Below, in pieces: positions 53,755-62,267 of a DNA stretch of 64,000 nucleotides. A program made the position numbers and the translations under genes. Numbering within the stretch: position 1 is the first letter of the stretch; each line of letters opens with the position of its first letter. This stretch comes from Roseovarius arcticus (lineage in GTDB: Bacteria > Pseudomonadota > Alphaproteobacteria > Rhodobacterales > Rhodobacteraceae). Under the pieces are notes generated by a model that worked only from the letters and a program-made list of their open reading frames with translations, was not told the origin of the DNA and ran no database searches. The stretch covers positions 3,906,001 to 3,970,000 of the forward strand of contig NZ_SZZN01000001.1 in NCBI RefSeq assembly GCF_006125015.1, read 5' to 3'.

Positions 53755-54512
53755 ACCTGCCAGCAATTTGGGCGATCTATCTCTATGAAATGAAGCGGTT
53801 TTTCCGCACCCTGATGGAGAGCCTGCTGTCGCCCGTCATCTCTACCTCGCTCTATTTCGTGGTGTTCGGCGCCGCTATAGGCAGCCGCATCGACGAGGTA
53901 GAGGGCGTCAGCTATGGCGCGTTCATCGTGCCCGGCCTCATCATGCTCAGCGTGATGACGCAGGCGATCAGCAACGCATCCTTCGGCATCTATTTTCCGA
54001 AATTCATCGGCACGATATTTGAGCTACTTTCGGCCCCCGTCAACTTCCTTGAGATCGTGCTGGGCTATGTCGGTGCGGCGGCGACCAAGGCGCTGTTGAT
54101 CGGTGTCGTGATCCTCGTAACCGCAGGGTTTTTTGTCGACATCCAGATCATGCATCCTTGGGCGATGATCGCATTCCTGCTGCTGACCTGTATCAGCTTT
54201 AGCCTCTTTGGCTTTATCATCGGCATCTGGGCGGAAAACTTCCAGCAGCTTCAGCTGATCCCTCTGCTGGTCATCACGCCGCTCGTCTTTCTTGGGGGGG
54301 CGTTCTACTCCATCTCGATGCTGCCGGAAAGTTGGCAGAGCGTGGCGCTATTCAATCCTGTCGTGTATCTGGTTTCGGGGTTTCGCTGGTCATTTTTCGG
54401 CGTGGCCGATGTAGGTGTCGGCTGGTCGCTACTGGCCATTGCCGCCTTCACCGGCATCTGCATGGGCGTGGTCTGGTGGATCTTCAAGACGGGTTACCGC
54501 ATCAAATCCTAA
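53751..54512 (+). CDS. ABC-2 type transporter permease
   Basis: A 253-residue membrane protein with six helices and the ABC-2 membrane fold. A first helix ([21 protein letters not shown]) is followed by [20 protein letters not shown] and a C-terminal [20 protein letters not shown] typical of DrrB/NodJ. Substrate unknown. The ATG overlaps the stop of the ATPase gene. Confidence 0.92.
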   Translation: MNLPAIWAIYLYEMKRFFRTLMESLLSPVISTSLYFVVFGAAIGSRIDEVEGVSYGAFIVPGLIMLSVMTQAISNASFGIYFPKFIGTIFELLSAPVNFLEIVLGYVGAAATKALLIGVVILVTAGFFVDIQIMHPWAMIAFLLLTCISFSLFGFIIGIWAENFQQLQLIPLLVITPLVFLGGAFYSISMLPESWQSVALFNPVVYLVSGFRWSFFGVADVGVGWSLLAIAAFTGICMGVVWWIFKTGYRIKS

Positions 54513-54599
54513 ACCTTCCGTTGGATATTTTTGCAATAAGGCGGCGGCAGATCTGCGCGCCGCCTTGTTTCATGCGCCCAGCGCTTATACATCGCGGGG

Positions 54600-55412
54600 A
54601 TGATAAATTGGTCCGCAATCAAATCCCGCCTCCCCTTTACCAAATCGCACTCGCGCGTCGCAGTCGTCCGGCTATCGGGCTCTATCGGTACAGGACGCAA
54701 CGCGCTGAATGACGAGGGCCTCGCGCCCATCCTCGAAAAGGCGTTCAAAAAGGGCAAGCCCAAGGCTGTTGCCCTTTTGATCAATTCGCCCGGCGGATCG
54801 CCCGTGCAATCGTCGCTGATCGCCGGCCGTATCCGCCGTCTTGCCGAGGATAAGGGCGTGCCGGTCCATGCCTTTGTCGAGGATGTGGCAGCATCAGGCG
54901 GCTATTGGCTGGCCGCGTCCGCCGACGATATTTGGGTCGATTTTGGCTCAATCGTTGGGTCCATTGGCGTGATCTCGGCGGGCTTCGGCCTGCCAGTATT
55001 CCTTGCCCGTCAGGGGATTGAGAGGCGCGTGCATACGGCTGGCAAGTCAAAGTCGACCTTGGACCCGTTCCTTCCGCAAAAGGAAGAGGACGTGGACCGC
55101 CTCAAGGATATTCTTGAGGATATGCACAGCGGATTCATCGCCTACGTCAAGGATCGGCGCGGCAGCAAGTTGGCCGATGATCCAAACATTTTCACCGGCG
55201 ATTTCTGGTTAGGCCGCCGCGCGGCCAAGCTGGGACTGGTCGACGGCGAGGCGCATATGATGCCCAAGCTGCAAGAACTGTACGGCAAGAACGTGCGCCT
55301 GATGCGCTACGGCTCCAAGAAGAGTCTGCTGTCGCGATTTGGTGTCACACTGGCCGAAGATGCGATGGCCGCCGTTGAGACGCGCGCCCACTATGCGCGT
55401 TTCGGGCTGTAG
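54600..55412 (+). CDS. S49-family signal-peptide-peptidase-like serine protease
   Basis: A 270-residue S49 protease (SppA/SohB-like). ALLINSPGGSPVQSS is the family beta-alpha motif; EDVAASGGYW holds the nucleophile Ser99; the general base is a Lys in TAGKSKSTLDPF, most likely Lys151. No N-terminal membrane helix is seen, unlike full-length SppA, so this is the short soluble type, possibly peripheral. It degrades signal peptides or membrane-protein fragments. It is followed closely by a small zinc-ribbon gene (six bases). Confidence 0.9.
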   Translation: MINWSAIKSRLPFTKSHSRVAVVRLSGSIGTGRNALNDEGLAPILEKAFKKGKPKAVALLINSPGGSPVQSSLIAGRIRRLAEDKGVPVHAFVEDVAASGGYWLAASADDIWVDFGSIVGSIGVISAGFGLPVFLARQGIERRVHTAGKSKSTLDPFLPQKEEDVDRLKDILEDMHSGFIAYVKDRRGSKLADDPNIFTGDFWLGRRAAKLGLVDGEAHMMPKLQELYGKNVRLMRYGSKKSLLSRFGVTLAEDAMAAVETRAHYARFGL

Positions 55413-55418
55413 CGCGCC

Positions 55419-55589
55419 GTGATTGTAAAAATCGTCATGCTCTTTCTGGTCGGCATGGTCGTGCTGGCCATGTTCGGCAGGCTGCGCTTTCCGGGGCAAA
55501 AGCGGCTGGCAGCGGCCAAATGCAAAAGCTGCGGTAAATTCAGAATCGGCAAGGGACCATGCTCCTGCCAGAAGGGCATAGATAAATGA
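55419..55589 (+). CDS. 56-residue membrane protein with zinc ribbon
   Basis: A short gene from GTG 55419. The first half is a single transmembrane helix (VKIVMLFLVGMVVLAMFG); the second half is a basic tail with CKSCGKFRIGKGPCSC, whose CxxC...CxC pattern suggests a zinc ribbon. It lies between the S49 protease and the Ca2+/Na+ antiporter, and its stop overlaps the antiporter start (ATGA), so all three are likely one transcription unit. Function is unknown; it may assist membrane quality control or the antiporter. Confidence 0.75.
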   Translation: MIVKIVMLFLVGMVVLAMFGRLRFPGQKRLAAAKCKSCGKFRIGKGPCSCQKGIDK

Positions 55590-56533
55590 TGGTCTGGGCA
55601 CTTGTGGCGCTGGGGCTGGTCATCTTGCTGTTGGCTGGTGACGCGCTGGTCAAAGGCGCAGTAAACCTGAGCCTTCGGGTCGGTATCCCCGCGCTAATCG
55701 TCAGCCTGACGATCGTGGCGTTCGGCACGTCTGCACCCGAGCTTCTGGTCTCCGTCGGTGCTGTGCTGGCGGACAAGCCGGGGCTGGCACTGGGCAACGT
55801 GGTGGGATCGAATATCGCGAACGCACTGTTGGTATTGGGCCTGCCCGCAATTCTGGCCGTGATGCATACTAGCGGGTGTGACACGCGCAAGGCCTACGTG
55901 TTTATGCTGATCGGCACAGTGCTGTTCATTGCACTGGCACTCACCGGTACGTTTACCTTCTGGTCAGGCCTGATCCTGTTGGCGGCGCTTGCCGGTATGC
56001 TGTTTGACACGGCACGCGATGCCGCCCGCCACCGCCGGGCCGACCGTGCGGCCCCCGCCGATGAGGTGGAGGGCGCGGACCCAGACATGCCGTGGTGGCG
56101 GATCGTCGTCTTTCTGGTGCTGGGCCTTGTCGGCCTACCGTTGGGCGCGGATCTGCTGGTCGATAATGCGTCGATCATCGCGCGCGATTACGGCGTCAGT
56201 GACAGTGTCATAGGCCTGACGCTGGTGGCGCTGGGCACGTCCCTGCCAGAGCTTGCGACCACCGTTATGGCCGCGCTGCGACGTCAGGCGGACGTGGCGC
56301 TGGGCAACGTTATCGGGTCCAACATGTTCAACCTGCTGGCCATAATCGGGATCACGTCGCTAATCGGGCCGATCCCGGTCGATCCCGAATTCCTCCAGAT
56401 TGATCTGTGGGTCATGCTGGCGGCGTCACTGGCGCTAATCCCGTTCGTCTTCTTCAAGGTCGATGTTGGCCGCGTCTGGGGCATTGCCTTGTCCGTCGCA
56501 TACCTGGCCTATGTCACCATCATACTGATCTGA
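55586..56533 (+). CDS. Ca2+/Na+ antiporter (CaCA family)
   Basis: A 315-residue carrier made of two inverted halves, each with an alpha repeat: AFGTSAPELLVSVGA with GNVVGSNIANALLVLG in the first, and ALGTSLPELATTVMA with GNVIGSNMFNLLAIIG in the second. These carry the ion-binding Glu/Ser/Asn residues. About ten helices. It exports Ca2+ in exchange for Na+ or H+. It overlaps the zinc-ribbon gene upstream. Confidence 0.93.
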   Translation: MMVWALVALGLVILLLAGDALVKGAVNLSLRVGIPALIVSLTIVAFGTSAPELLVSVGAVLADKPGLALGNVVGSNIANALLVLGLPAILAVMHTSGCDTRKAYVFMLIGTVLFIALALTGTFTFWSGLILLAALAGMLFDTARDAARHRRADRAAPADEVEGADPDMPWWRIVVFLVLGLVGLPLGADLLVDNASIIARDYGVSDSVIGLTLVALGTSLPELATTVMAALRRQADVALGNVIGSNMFNLLAIIGITSLIGPIPVDPEFLQIDLWVMLAASLALIPFVFFKVDVGRVWGIALSVAYLAYVTIILI

Positions 56534-56548
56534 CATCAGGGGGCAGTT

Positions 56549-57328
56549 ATGGCACGTGCATTGGTAACCGGGGCGGGCAAGAGGCTGGGCCGCGCGATGG
56601 CGTTCGAGTTGGCGCGGCAGGGCTATGACGTCGCGGTTCACTATCACAGCTCCGAGGCTGAGGCCGAGGCCGTCGCGGGCGAAATCCGCGCGCTGGGCCG
56701 CAGCGCCGTGACCTTGCGAGCCGACCTGCTGGATGAAGGCGCCGTGACGCCGCTGATCCCCGCCGCAGCAGACGCGCTAGGCGGGCCGATGACGGTGCTA
56801 GTGAACTCTGCCTCCATCTTTGACCACGATACGCTGGCTAGTGCCACGCGCAATAGCTGGGACCGCCATTTCGAGAGTAATCTGCGTGCGCCGTTCGTGC
56901 TGACGCAGGCGCTGGCGGCGCAGGTACCCGATCCCGCACAGGACGAAAATGGCGAACCGGTTGCCCAAGGCCTAGTGGTTAACATGATCGACCAGCGCGT
57001 GCGCAAACTGACGCCCGAATTCATGACCTACACATTGGCCAAGATGGGCCTCTGGGCCTTCACCCAGACAGCCGCGCAGGCGCTGGCCCCGCGCGTGCGC
57101 GTCAACGGCATTGGTCCCGGCCCCACCTTGCAGGCAGCACGTCAGAGCGACGCGCATTTTGCCGACCAGCGTGCCGCGACGGTGCTCAAGCGGGGGGCGA
57201 ACCCATCCGACATAACTGGCGCACTGGCGTATTTCCTGAACGCGCCCGCAGTCACTGGGCAGCTGTTGTGCGTGGATGGCGGGCAGCATTTGTGCTGGCA
57301 GACACCCGATGTTCTGGGTGTAGAATAG
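56549..57328 (+). CDS. SDR oxidoreductase, pteridine-reductase-like
   Basis: A 259-residue short-chain dehydrogenase. The nucleotide motif TGAGKRLGRA (as in FolM/PTR1) replaces the usual TGxxxGIG; NSASIF replaces NNAG; active-site YTLAK holds Tyr and Lys; MIDQRVRKLTPEF is typical of pteridine reductases. It probably reduces dihydropteridines or dihydrofolate, an alternative to DHFR. It starts 16 bases after the antiporter stop, with GGGGGCAG ahead of the ATG. Confidence 0.82.
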   Translation: MARALVTGAGKRLGRAMAFELARQGYDVAVHYHSSEAEAEAVAGEIRALGRSAVTLRADLLDEGAVTPLIPAAADALGGPMTVLVNSASIFDHDTLASATRNSWDRHFESNLRAPFVLTQALAAQVPDPAQDENGEPVAQGLVVNMIDQRVRKLTPEFMTYTLAKMGLWAFTQTAAQALAPRVRVNGIGPGPTLQAARQSDAHFADQRAATVLKRGANPSDITGALAYFLNAPAVTGQLLCVDGGQHLCWQTPDVLGVE

Positions 57329-57629
57329 GGGCCGAAACGGACCCTCCGGCAAAAGTTTTGCACTGCGCCGGTCTTCATCACATAACTGTTACAAATTCCT
57401 CAATGTTATCAGTATTTTGCACTTCGGCATAAATTTTTGATAATAAAATCAATAGGCTGCACTCTTGCCTAAAAAGTAGGCAAATCAACGAAGCCTGCGG
57501 GGCACAAGGAAAATTTCCAAGTGACGCAAAGTTATCCGCAGAGTTATCCACACAAACCGTGGACAGGAATCCTCTTGTGCCCGCGCATCCAAGATTGCAG
57601 CAGACCCGCAGAATCATATCTATAGGCCC
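57329..57629. promoter_or_regulatory. AT-rich uvrC leader with two DnaA boxes
   Basis: This 301-base gap is the most AT-rich stretch in the right half. It holds a 7-base-pair hairpin (TTGCCTA/TAGGCAA, 57465-57483) and two tandem DnaA-box-like 9-mers, TTATCCGCA (57532-57540) and TTATCCACA (57544-57552), 12 bases apart on the same strand. The second is a perfect consensus box. It is either a DnaA-regulated promoter of uvrC or part of a replication-related site. Confidence 0.5.
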
Positions 57630-59513
57630 ATGAGCAACGACACACCGCCATCACCCCAGACTGCACCTGTGCCCACGGGCCATAAGGTGATCCAATCCTA
57701 CCTGCGCACGCTGGACGCGTCGCCGGGAGTGTACCGGATGTTGGATAGCCAAGCGCGCGTACTTTATGTCGGCAAGGCGCGTAATCTGAAGGCGCGGGTC
57801 AGCAGCTATGCGCGGCCGGCCGGCCATACTGGCCGGATCATGCGGATGATCGACGCGACCGCGACGATGATGTTCCTGACGACCTCAACCGAGACCGAGG
57901 CGCTGCTACTGGAGCAGAACCTGATCAAGCAGTTAAAGCCGAAATATAACGTGCTGTTGCGCGACGATAAATCGTTCCCCAATATCCTTGTGACGAAATC
58001 GCATGACTATCCGATGATCAAGAAGCACCGCGGCGCGAAGCGCGAGAAGGGTGCCTATTACGGCCCCTTTGCCAGCGCGGGCGCGGTAAACCGGACGCTG
58101 GCCCAGCTTCAGCGCGTGTTCCAGCTGCGCAATTGCAGCGACTCGATGTTCGAGACGCGCACGCGCCCGTGTCTGCAATACCAGATCAAGCGCTGCACGG
58201 CGCCCTGCGTCGGCTACATCACCAAGGCCGAGTATGCCGCGCAGGTCGGCGACGCGGAGCGCTACCTCAGCGGCAAATCAACCGAGATTCAAGAAAAGCT
58301 GGCCGGCCAGATGGCCGAGGCATCAGAGCAGATGGAGTTTGAGCGCGCTGCCGCCCTGCGCGACCGGATCAAAGCGATGACGCAGGTGCAGACCGCCCAA
58401 GGCATCAACCCACGCAGCGTGGATGAGGCGGACATTATCGCACTGCATCTGGAAAACGGGCAGGCCTGCGTTCAGGTCTTTTTCATCCGGGGCGGGCAGA
58501 ATTGGGGAAACCGTGATTTTTACCCGCGGGTCGGCGTCGACGTTGAGGCGCCTGAGGTTCTGGAGGCCTTCATTGGCCAATTCTACGACACTAAGGACCC
58601 GCCCCGCCAACTGATCCTGTCAAATGAGATCGAGAGCCCGGATCTGATGGCCGAGGCGCTGACCGGCAAGCTGGGCCGAAAGGTGACGCTGATGGTGCCC
58701 CAGCGCGGTGAAAAGGCCGAACTGGTCGAAAGCGCGCTGAGGAACGCCCGCGAGAGCCTCGCGCGCAAGATGGCCGAGAGCGCGACACAGGCCAAATTGC
58801 TGCGCGGTGTCGCAGATGCTTTTGGACTGGACGCGCCGCCGGACCGGATTGAGGTTTATGACAACAGCCATATTCAAGGTGCGCATGCCGTCGGCGCGAT
58901 GATCGTCGCGGGTCCTGAGGGCATGATGAAAAACCAGTATCGCAAGTTCAACATTCGCGGCGACGACCTGACCCCCGGTGATGATTTCGGCATGATGAAG
59001 GAGGTGCTACAGCGCCGCTTCAAGCGTATGCTGAAGGAGGACCCGGACCGTAGCAAAGGCACATGGCCCGCCCTTTTGTTGATTGATGGCGGCGCCGGAC
59101 AGGTCAGTGCCGTGCGCGGCATTATGAACGAGATGGGCGTCAGCGAGATTCCAATGGTCGGCGTCGCCAAGGGCATCGACCGCGATCTGGGCAAGGAGGA
59201 GTTTCACCGCACCGGCCAGCGCCCCATCGCGCTTCCGCGCAACGATCCCGTACTCTACTTCATCCAGCGTCTGCGCGACGAGGCGCACCGCTTTGCCATT
59301 GGCACACACCGCGCGAAACGATCCAAGGCAATAAGCGCCACTCCGCTTGACGATGTGCCGGGCGTGGGCGCCGCGCGCAAACGGGCGCTCTTGGCGCATT
59401 TCGGCAGTGCCAAGGCTGTGGGCCGTGCTGCGCTTGCCGATCTCAAGGCGGTAGACGGAGTGTCCGAAGGACTGGCGCAGAAGGTTTACGACTACTTTCA
59501 CGATAGGGGCTAG
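57630..59513 (+). CDS. uvrC: Excinuclease ABC subunit C
   Basis: A 627-residue nuclease. N-terminal GIY-YIG domain (about 28-105: GVYRMLDSQARVLYVGKARN), cysteine-containing linker (CLQYQIKRCTAPCVGYI), UVR motif (about 215-240), RNase H-like endonuclease domain (DNSHIQGAHAVGAMIV) and two C-terminal helix-hairpin-helix motifs (DDVPGVGAARKRALLAHFGS, VDGVSEGLAQKVYDYF). It cuts both sides of a lesion after UvrB loading. It starts at ATG 57630. It is first in an uvrC-pgsA-moaD-moaE run. Confidence 0.97.
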   Translation: MSNDTPPSPQTAPVPTGHKVIQSYLRTLDASPGVYRMLDSQARVLYVGKARNLKARVSSYARPAGHTGRIMRMIDATATMMFLTTSTETEALLLEQNLIKQLKPKYNVLLRDDKSFPNILVTKSHDYPMIKKHRGAKREKGAYYGPFASAGAVNRTLAQLQRVFQLRNCSDSMFETRTRPCLQYQIKRCTAPCVGYITKAEYAAQVGDAERYLSGKSTEIQEKLAGQMAEASEQMEFERAAALRDRIKAMTQVQTAQGINPRSVDEADIIALHLENGQACVQVFFIRGGQNWGNRDFYPRVGVDVEAPEVLEAFIGQFYDTKDPPRQLILSNEIESPDLMAEALTGKLGRKVTLMVPQRGEKAELVESALRNARESLARKMAESATQAKLLRGVADAFGLDAPPDRIEVYDNSHIQGAHAVGAMIVAGPEGMMKNQYRKFNIRGDDLTPGDDFGMMKEVLQRRFKRMLKEDPDRSKGTWPALLLIDGGAGQVSAVRGIMNEMGVSEIPMVGVAKGIDRDLGKEEFHRTGQRPIALPRNDPVLYFIQRLRDEAHRFAIGTHRAKRSKAISATPLDDVPGVGAARKRALLAHFGSAKAVGRAALADLKAVDGVSEGLAQKVYDYFHDRG

Positions 59514-59536
59514 TTCTGGCCGTGCTGCTGGGGCTT

Positions 59537-59559
59537 TAACCCGCTTCGCAAGCGGGTTA
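59537..59559. terminator. Short-loop palindrome between uvrC and pgsA
   Basis: TAACCCGCTT pairs with AAGCGGGTTA (10 base pairs) around a three-base CGC loop, 10 bases ahead of the pgsA start codon. Its place between the genes suggests a partial terminator or a translation-affecting structure for pgsA. Confidence 0.5.
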
Positions 59560-59569
59560 GAGATATTTC

Positions 59570-60235
59570 ATGACAATGACCGTGCCCAATATCCTGACGC
59601 TACTGCGCCTCGTGGCCGCGCCTGGTTTGGCGGTCATGTTCCTATATTTCACGCGCCCATATGCGGATTGGTTCGCGCTGATCCTGTTCATTTCGGCGGC
59701 CATCACCGATTGGTTTGACGGCTACCTCGCCCGATCATGGAAACAAGAGACGCGGCTGGGCGCGATGCTGGATCCGATCGCCGACAAGGCGATGGTGGTG
59801 ATCGCGCTGATGGTGATCGTCGGTTATTCGCCGATGTCGCCATGGCTGGTGCTGCCCGCGACAGTAATCCTATTCCGCGAAGTGTTTGTTTCGGGTCTGC
59901 GCGAATTTCTGGGCGATACGGCCGGGACGCTGAGAGTGACCAAGCTGGCCAAGTGGAAGACGACGGCGCAGATGGTAGCGATTGCCACGCTGTTTTCCCA
60001 AGGCGTGTTTGAGCATTATTTCGGCATGTCCACTTTTGGCATGGATGAGGCCATGGTGGATGCAATCCTGTCGGGCGCAGAGGAGGACGTGCTGGGCCTG
60101 CGCTGGAAATTGGCCGGGATGCATTACACGTGGTATGCTGGGCTGTTGCTGCTGTGGCTTGCCGCAATCCTGACGCTGATTTCCGGCGTCGACTACCTCA
60201 TGAAGGCGCTGCCATTCCTCAAGGATGATCGCTGA
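59570..60235 (+). CDS. pgsA: CDP-diacylglycerol-glycerol-3-phosphate 3-phosphatidyltransferase
   Basis: A 221-residue membrane enzyme with the CDP-alcohol phosphatidyltransferase motif spread over DWFDGYLAR and RLGAMLDPIADK (DGxxAR...GxxxDxxxD). Four to six helices; the substrate is glycerol 3-phosphate, giving phosphatidylglycerol phosphate for the inner membrane. ATG 59570 (or 59576). Its stop overlaps the moaD start by one base. Confidence 0.94.
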   Translation: MTMTVPNILTLLRLVAAPGLAVMFLYFTRPYADWFALILFISAAITDWFDGYLARSWKQETRLGAMLDPIADKAMVVIALMVIVGYSPMSPWLVLPATVILFREVFVSGLREFLGDTAGTLRVTKLAKWKTTAQMVAIATLFSQGVFEHYFGMSTFGMDEAMVDAILSGAEEDVLGLRWKLAGMHYTWYAGLLLLWLAAILTLISGVDYLMKALPFLKDDR

Positions 60236-60480
60236 TGGATGTTCTCTATTTCGCATGGGTCCGCGAGCGGATCGGCCTGCCGCGCGAGACTGTACAAACG
60301 AGTGCGCCGACCGTGGCGGATCTGGTCGTTGAGTTGCGCGCGCGCGAGGCGCGATACGATATGGCCTTCTCCGATTTGAGCGCGCTGCGCGTCGCCGTCG
60401 ATCAAGAGCTCGCCGAATGGGATGCGCCGCTTGCAGGAGTGCGCGAAGTGGCGTTCTTTCCGCCCATGACGGGTGGCTAG
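60235..60480 (+). CDS. moaD: Molybdopterin synthase small subunit MoaD
   Basis: An 81-residue ubiquitin-like protein. It ends in FFPPMTGG, with the Gly-Gly that is adenylated and thiocarboxylated to give sulfur to the molybdopterin dithiolene. The N-terminal half (VLYFAWVRERIGLPRET) has the expected beta-grasp pattern. It abuts moaE directly. Confidence 0.93.
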   Translation: MDVLYFAWVRERIGLPRETVQTSAPTVADLVVELRAREARYDMAFSDLSALRVAVDQELAEWDAPLAGVREVAFFPPMTGG

Positions 60481-60936
60481 ATGCTTGCCGCGTCAGATAT
60501 CCGCGTGCAGGAGGCCCCATTCGATCTGGGCGCTGAGGCCAATGCCTTTGCCGCGCGCCAGACAGGTATGGGCGCGGTTGTCACCTTCACCGGCATAGTG
60601 CGCGATCTGGACGGCTTGCTCGATCATATGCAGATCGAGCATTATCCGGGCATGACCGAAAAGGCACTGCACGCCATCGCCGAGGACGCACACAAGCGCT
60701 GGGATCTGGGCGGCAGCCTGATTATCCACCGCCATGGACGGCTGGCGCCAGATGATCTGATTATGATGGTTGCCACGGCCTCTTGCCATCGCAAAGACGC
60801 GTTCGACGCTGCGATGTATCTGATGGATTATCTGAAATCGCGCGCGCCATTTTGGAAGAAAGAAGCAAGCGGCAGCGACGCCTCATGGGTAGATCCCCGA
60901 GACGAGGACGAAAAGGCGCTGAAGGACTGGAGCTAG
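60481..60936 (+). CDS. moaE: Molybdopterin synthase catalytic subunit MoaE
   Basis: A 151-residue MoaE. GAVVTFTGIVRDLDG opens the fold, EHYPGMTEKAL follows, and SRAPFWKKEASGSDASWV holds the conserved Lys pair near the active site. It builds the dithiolene on precursor Z with thiocarboxylated MoaD. It lies immediately after moaD (ATG 60481). Confidence 0.94.
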   Translation: MLAASDIRVQEAPFDLGAEANAFAARQTGMGAVVTFTGIVRDLDGLLDHMQIEHYPGMTEKALHAIAEDAHKRWDLGGSLIIHRHGRLAPDDLIMMVATASCHRKDAFDAAMYLMDYLKSRAPFWKKEASGSDASWVDPRDEDEKALKDWS

Positions 60937-60955
60937 CCGTTCGGCGCCGCGAGTC

Positions 60956-62173
60956 CTAGCGCATCAAATCAGGCAAATCACCGGTCAGCCCTGCCGCGTC
61001 GCGCATCAGCGCACGCCGTATCGGGGCAGCGGCCTGCACCACGCCCATACCAATATCGCGCACGGTGCGCAGCAGGGGGTTGTCGCTGGAAAACAGTCGG
61101 CTGCTGAGGTCCGTTGTCATCGCCAGTGCGGCGATATCAAAGCGGCGCCAGCGCTGGTATCGCTCCAACACATCGGGTGCGGTCATATCTTCGCCTCGGC
61201 CTCGTGCATCGGTTAACACTTGCACCAGCGCCGCTACATCGCGCAGCCCTGCGTTCAAACCTTGGCCGGCGACGGGATGCACGCCATGCGCCGCATCGCC
61301 AACCAGCGCCACCCGCGGCGCGACCAGATTGTTCGCAACGCTCAGGACCAGCGGGTAAGTATACCGCGCGCCAACCAGCGAAATCTGCCCCAGAAAATCA
61401 CCAAATCTGGGACGCAGAACGCTGAGGAAATCTTCGTCGTTCAGTGCTGCAAATGCGGCGGCGGTCTCTGCCCGCTCGCTCCAGACGATGGATGACACGT
61501 TGCCGGGCAGCGGTAGGATCGCGAGCGGCCCCGGCGGCATAAAGAACTGATGCGCGATGCCGTGATGCGGTTTCTCATGCGCCACTGCGCAGACCAAAGC
61601 GGTCTGGTTATACGCCCACCCCGTACGCTTTATACCCGCCCGCTGGGCCGTACCCGATGCGCGCCCGTCCGATCCCACGATCAGACGCGTGTGCAAAACG
61701 CGGCCTGATGCGAGCGTCAGCGTGGCGCCGGTCGCGCCTGCGTCCTGTGCGATCACCGTATCGCCGGATATCGCAGTGACGCCGGGCGCCTCGTCCATCG
61801 CAGCGAGCAACGCGGGGCGCAGAACGCGATCCTCGCACATGTGGCCCATCGGGCCTTCTTCTAGTTCGGCGTGGTCAAAATGCAGCGCAAAGGGCGAAAG
61901 CGGTCCTGCGCCCGCCCGCCCATCGCTGACCTTGATTTCCAGCATGGGCTGCGTGCGGTCCTTGATGCGGTCCCAGATGCCAATGGCGCGCAGCAGGCGA
62001 ACCGACGCCATCGCCAGCGCATAAGAGCGCCCATCGAATGCCATATCCGCGCGCGTATCTTGCGGCAAGGCGTCGACTACCACCACGCTGATGCCACGCT
62101 GCGCCAGTGCCAAGGCAAGAGCTGAGCCGTTCAGACCGCCACCGACGATCAAGATATCACTGTCCATTTTCAT
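60956..62173 (-). CDS. UbiH/Coq6-family FAD-dependent hydroxylase
   Basis: A 405-residue flavin monooxygenase. FAD motif DILIVGGGLNGSALALALA at residues 5-23, DG motif VGSDGRAS near the middle, and GDAAHGVHPVAGQGLNAGLR as the second FAD contact. It belongs to the UbiH/UbiF/UbiI/VisC group that hydroxylates ubiquinone precursors; which ring position is not certain. ATG 62173 has GAGAG upstream; 62167 is an alternative. Convergent with the moa operon and divergent from the amidase. Confidence 0.88.
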   Translation of the reverse strand: MKMDSDILIVGGGLNGSALALALAQRGISVVVVDALPQDTRADMAFDGRSYALAMASVRLLRAIGIWDRIKDRTQPMLEIKVSDGRAGAGPLSPFALHFDHAELEEGPMGHMCEDRVLRPALLAAMDEAPGVTAISGDTVIAQDAGATGATLTLASGRVLHTRLIVGSDGRASGTAQRAGIKRTGWAYNQTALVCAVAHEKPHHGIAHQFFMPPGPLAILPLPGNVSSIVWSERAETAAAFAALNDEDFLSVLRPRFGDFLGQISLVGARYTYPLVLSVANNLVAPRVALVGDAAHGVHPVAGQGLNAGLRDVAALVQVLTDARGRGEDMTAPDVLERYQRWRRFDIAALAMTTDLSSRLFSSDNPLLRTVRDIGMGVVQAAAPIRRALMRDAAGLTGDLPDLMR

Positions 62174-62267
62174 GGCTCTCAATATGGCGGCGCTTGCGGG
62201 ATTGTCCATGCGCCACCCTGCCGCTACGGTCACTTGGATTTCAGAAAACTTTCGGTGAGGGCGGGCG

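Noticed and set aside
57329..57629. Full chromosomal replication origin
   Set aside because: Only two good DnaA boxes were found and no origin-linked genes are adjacent; kept as a lower-level finding.
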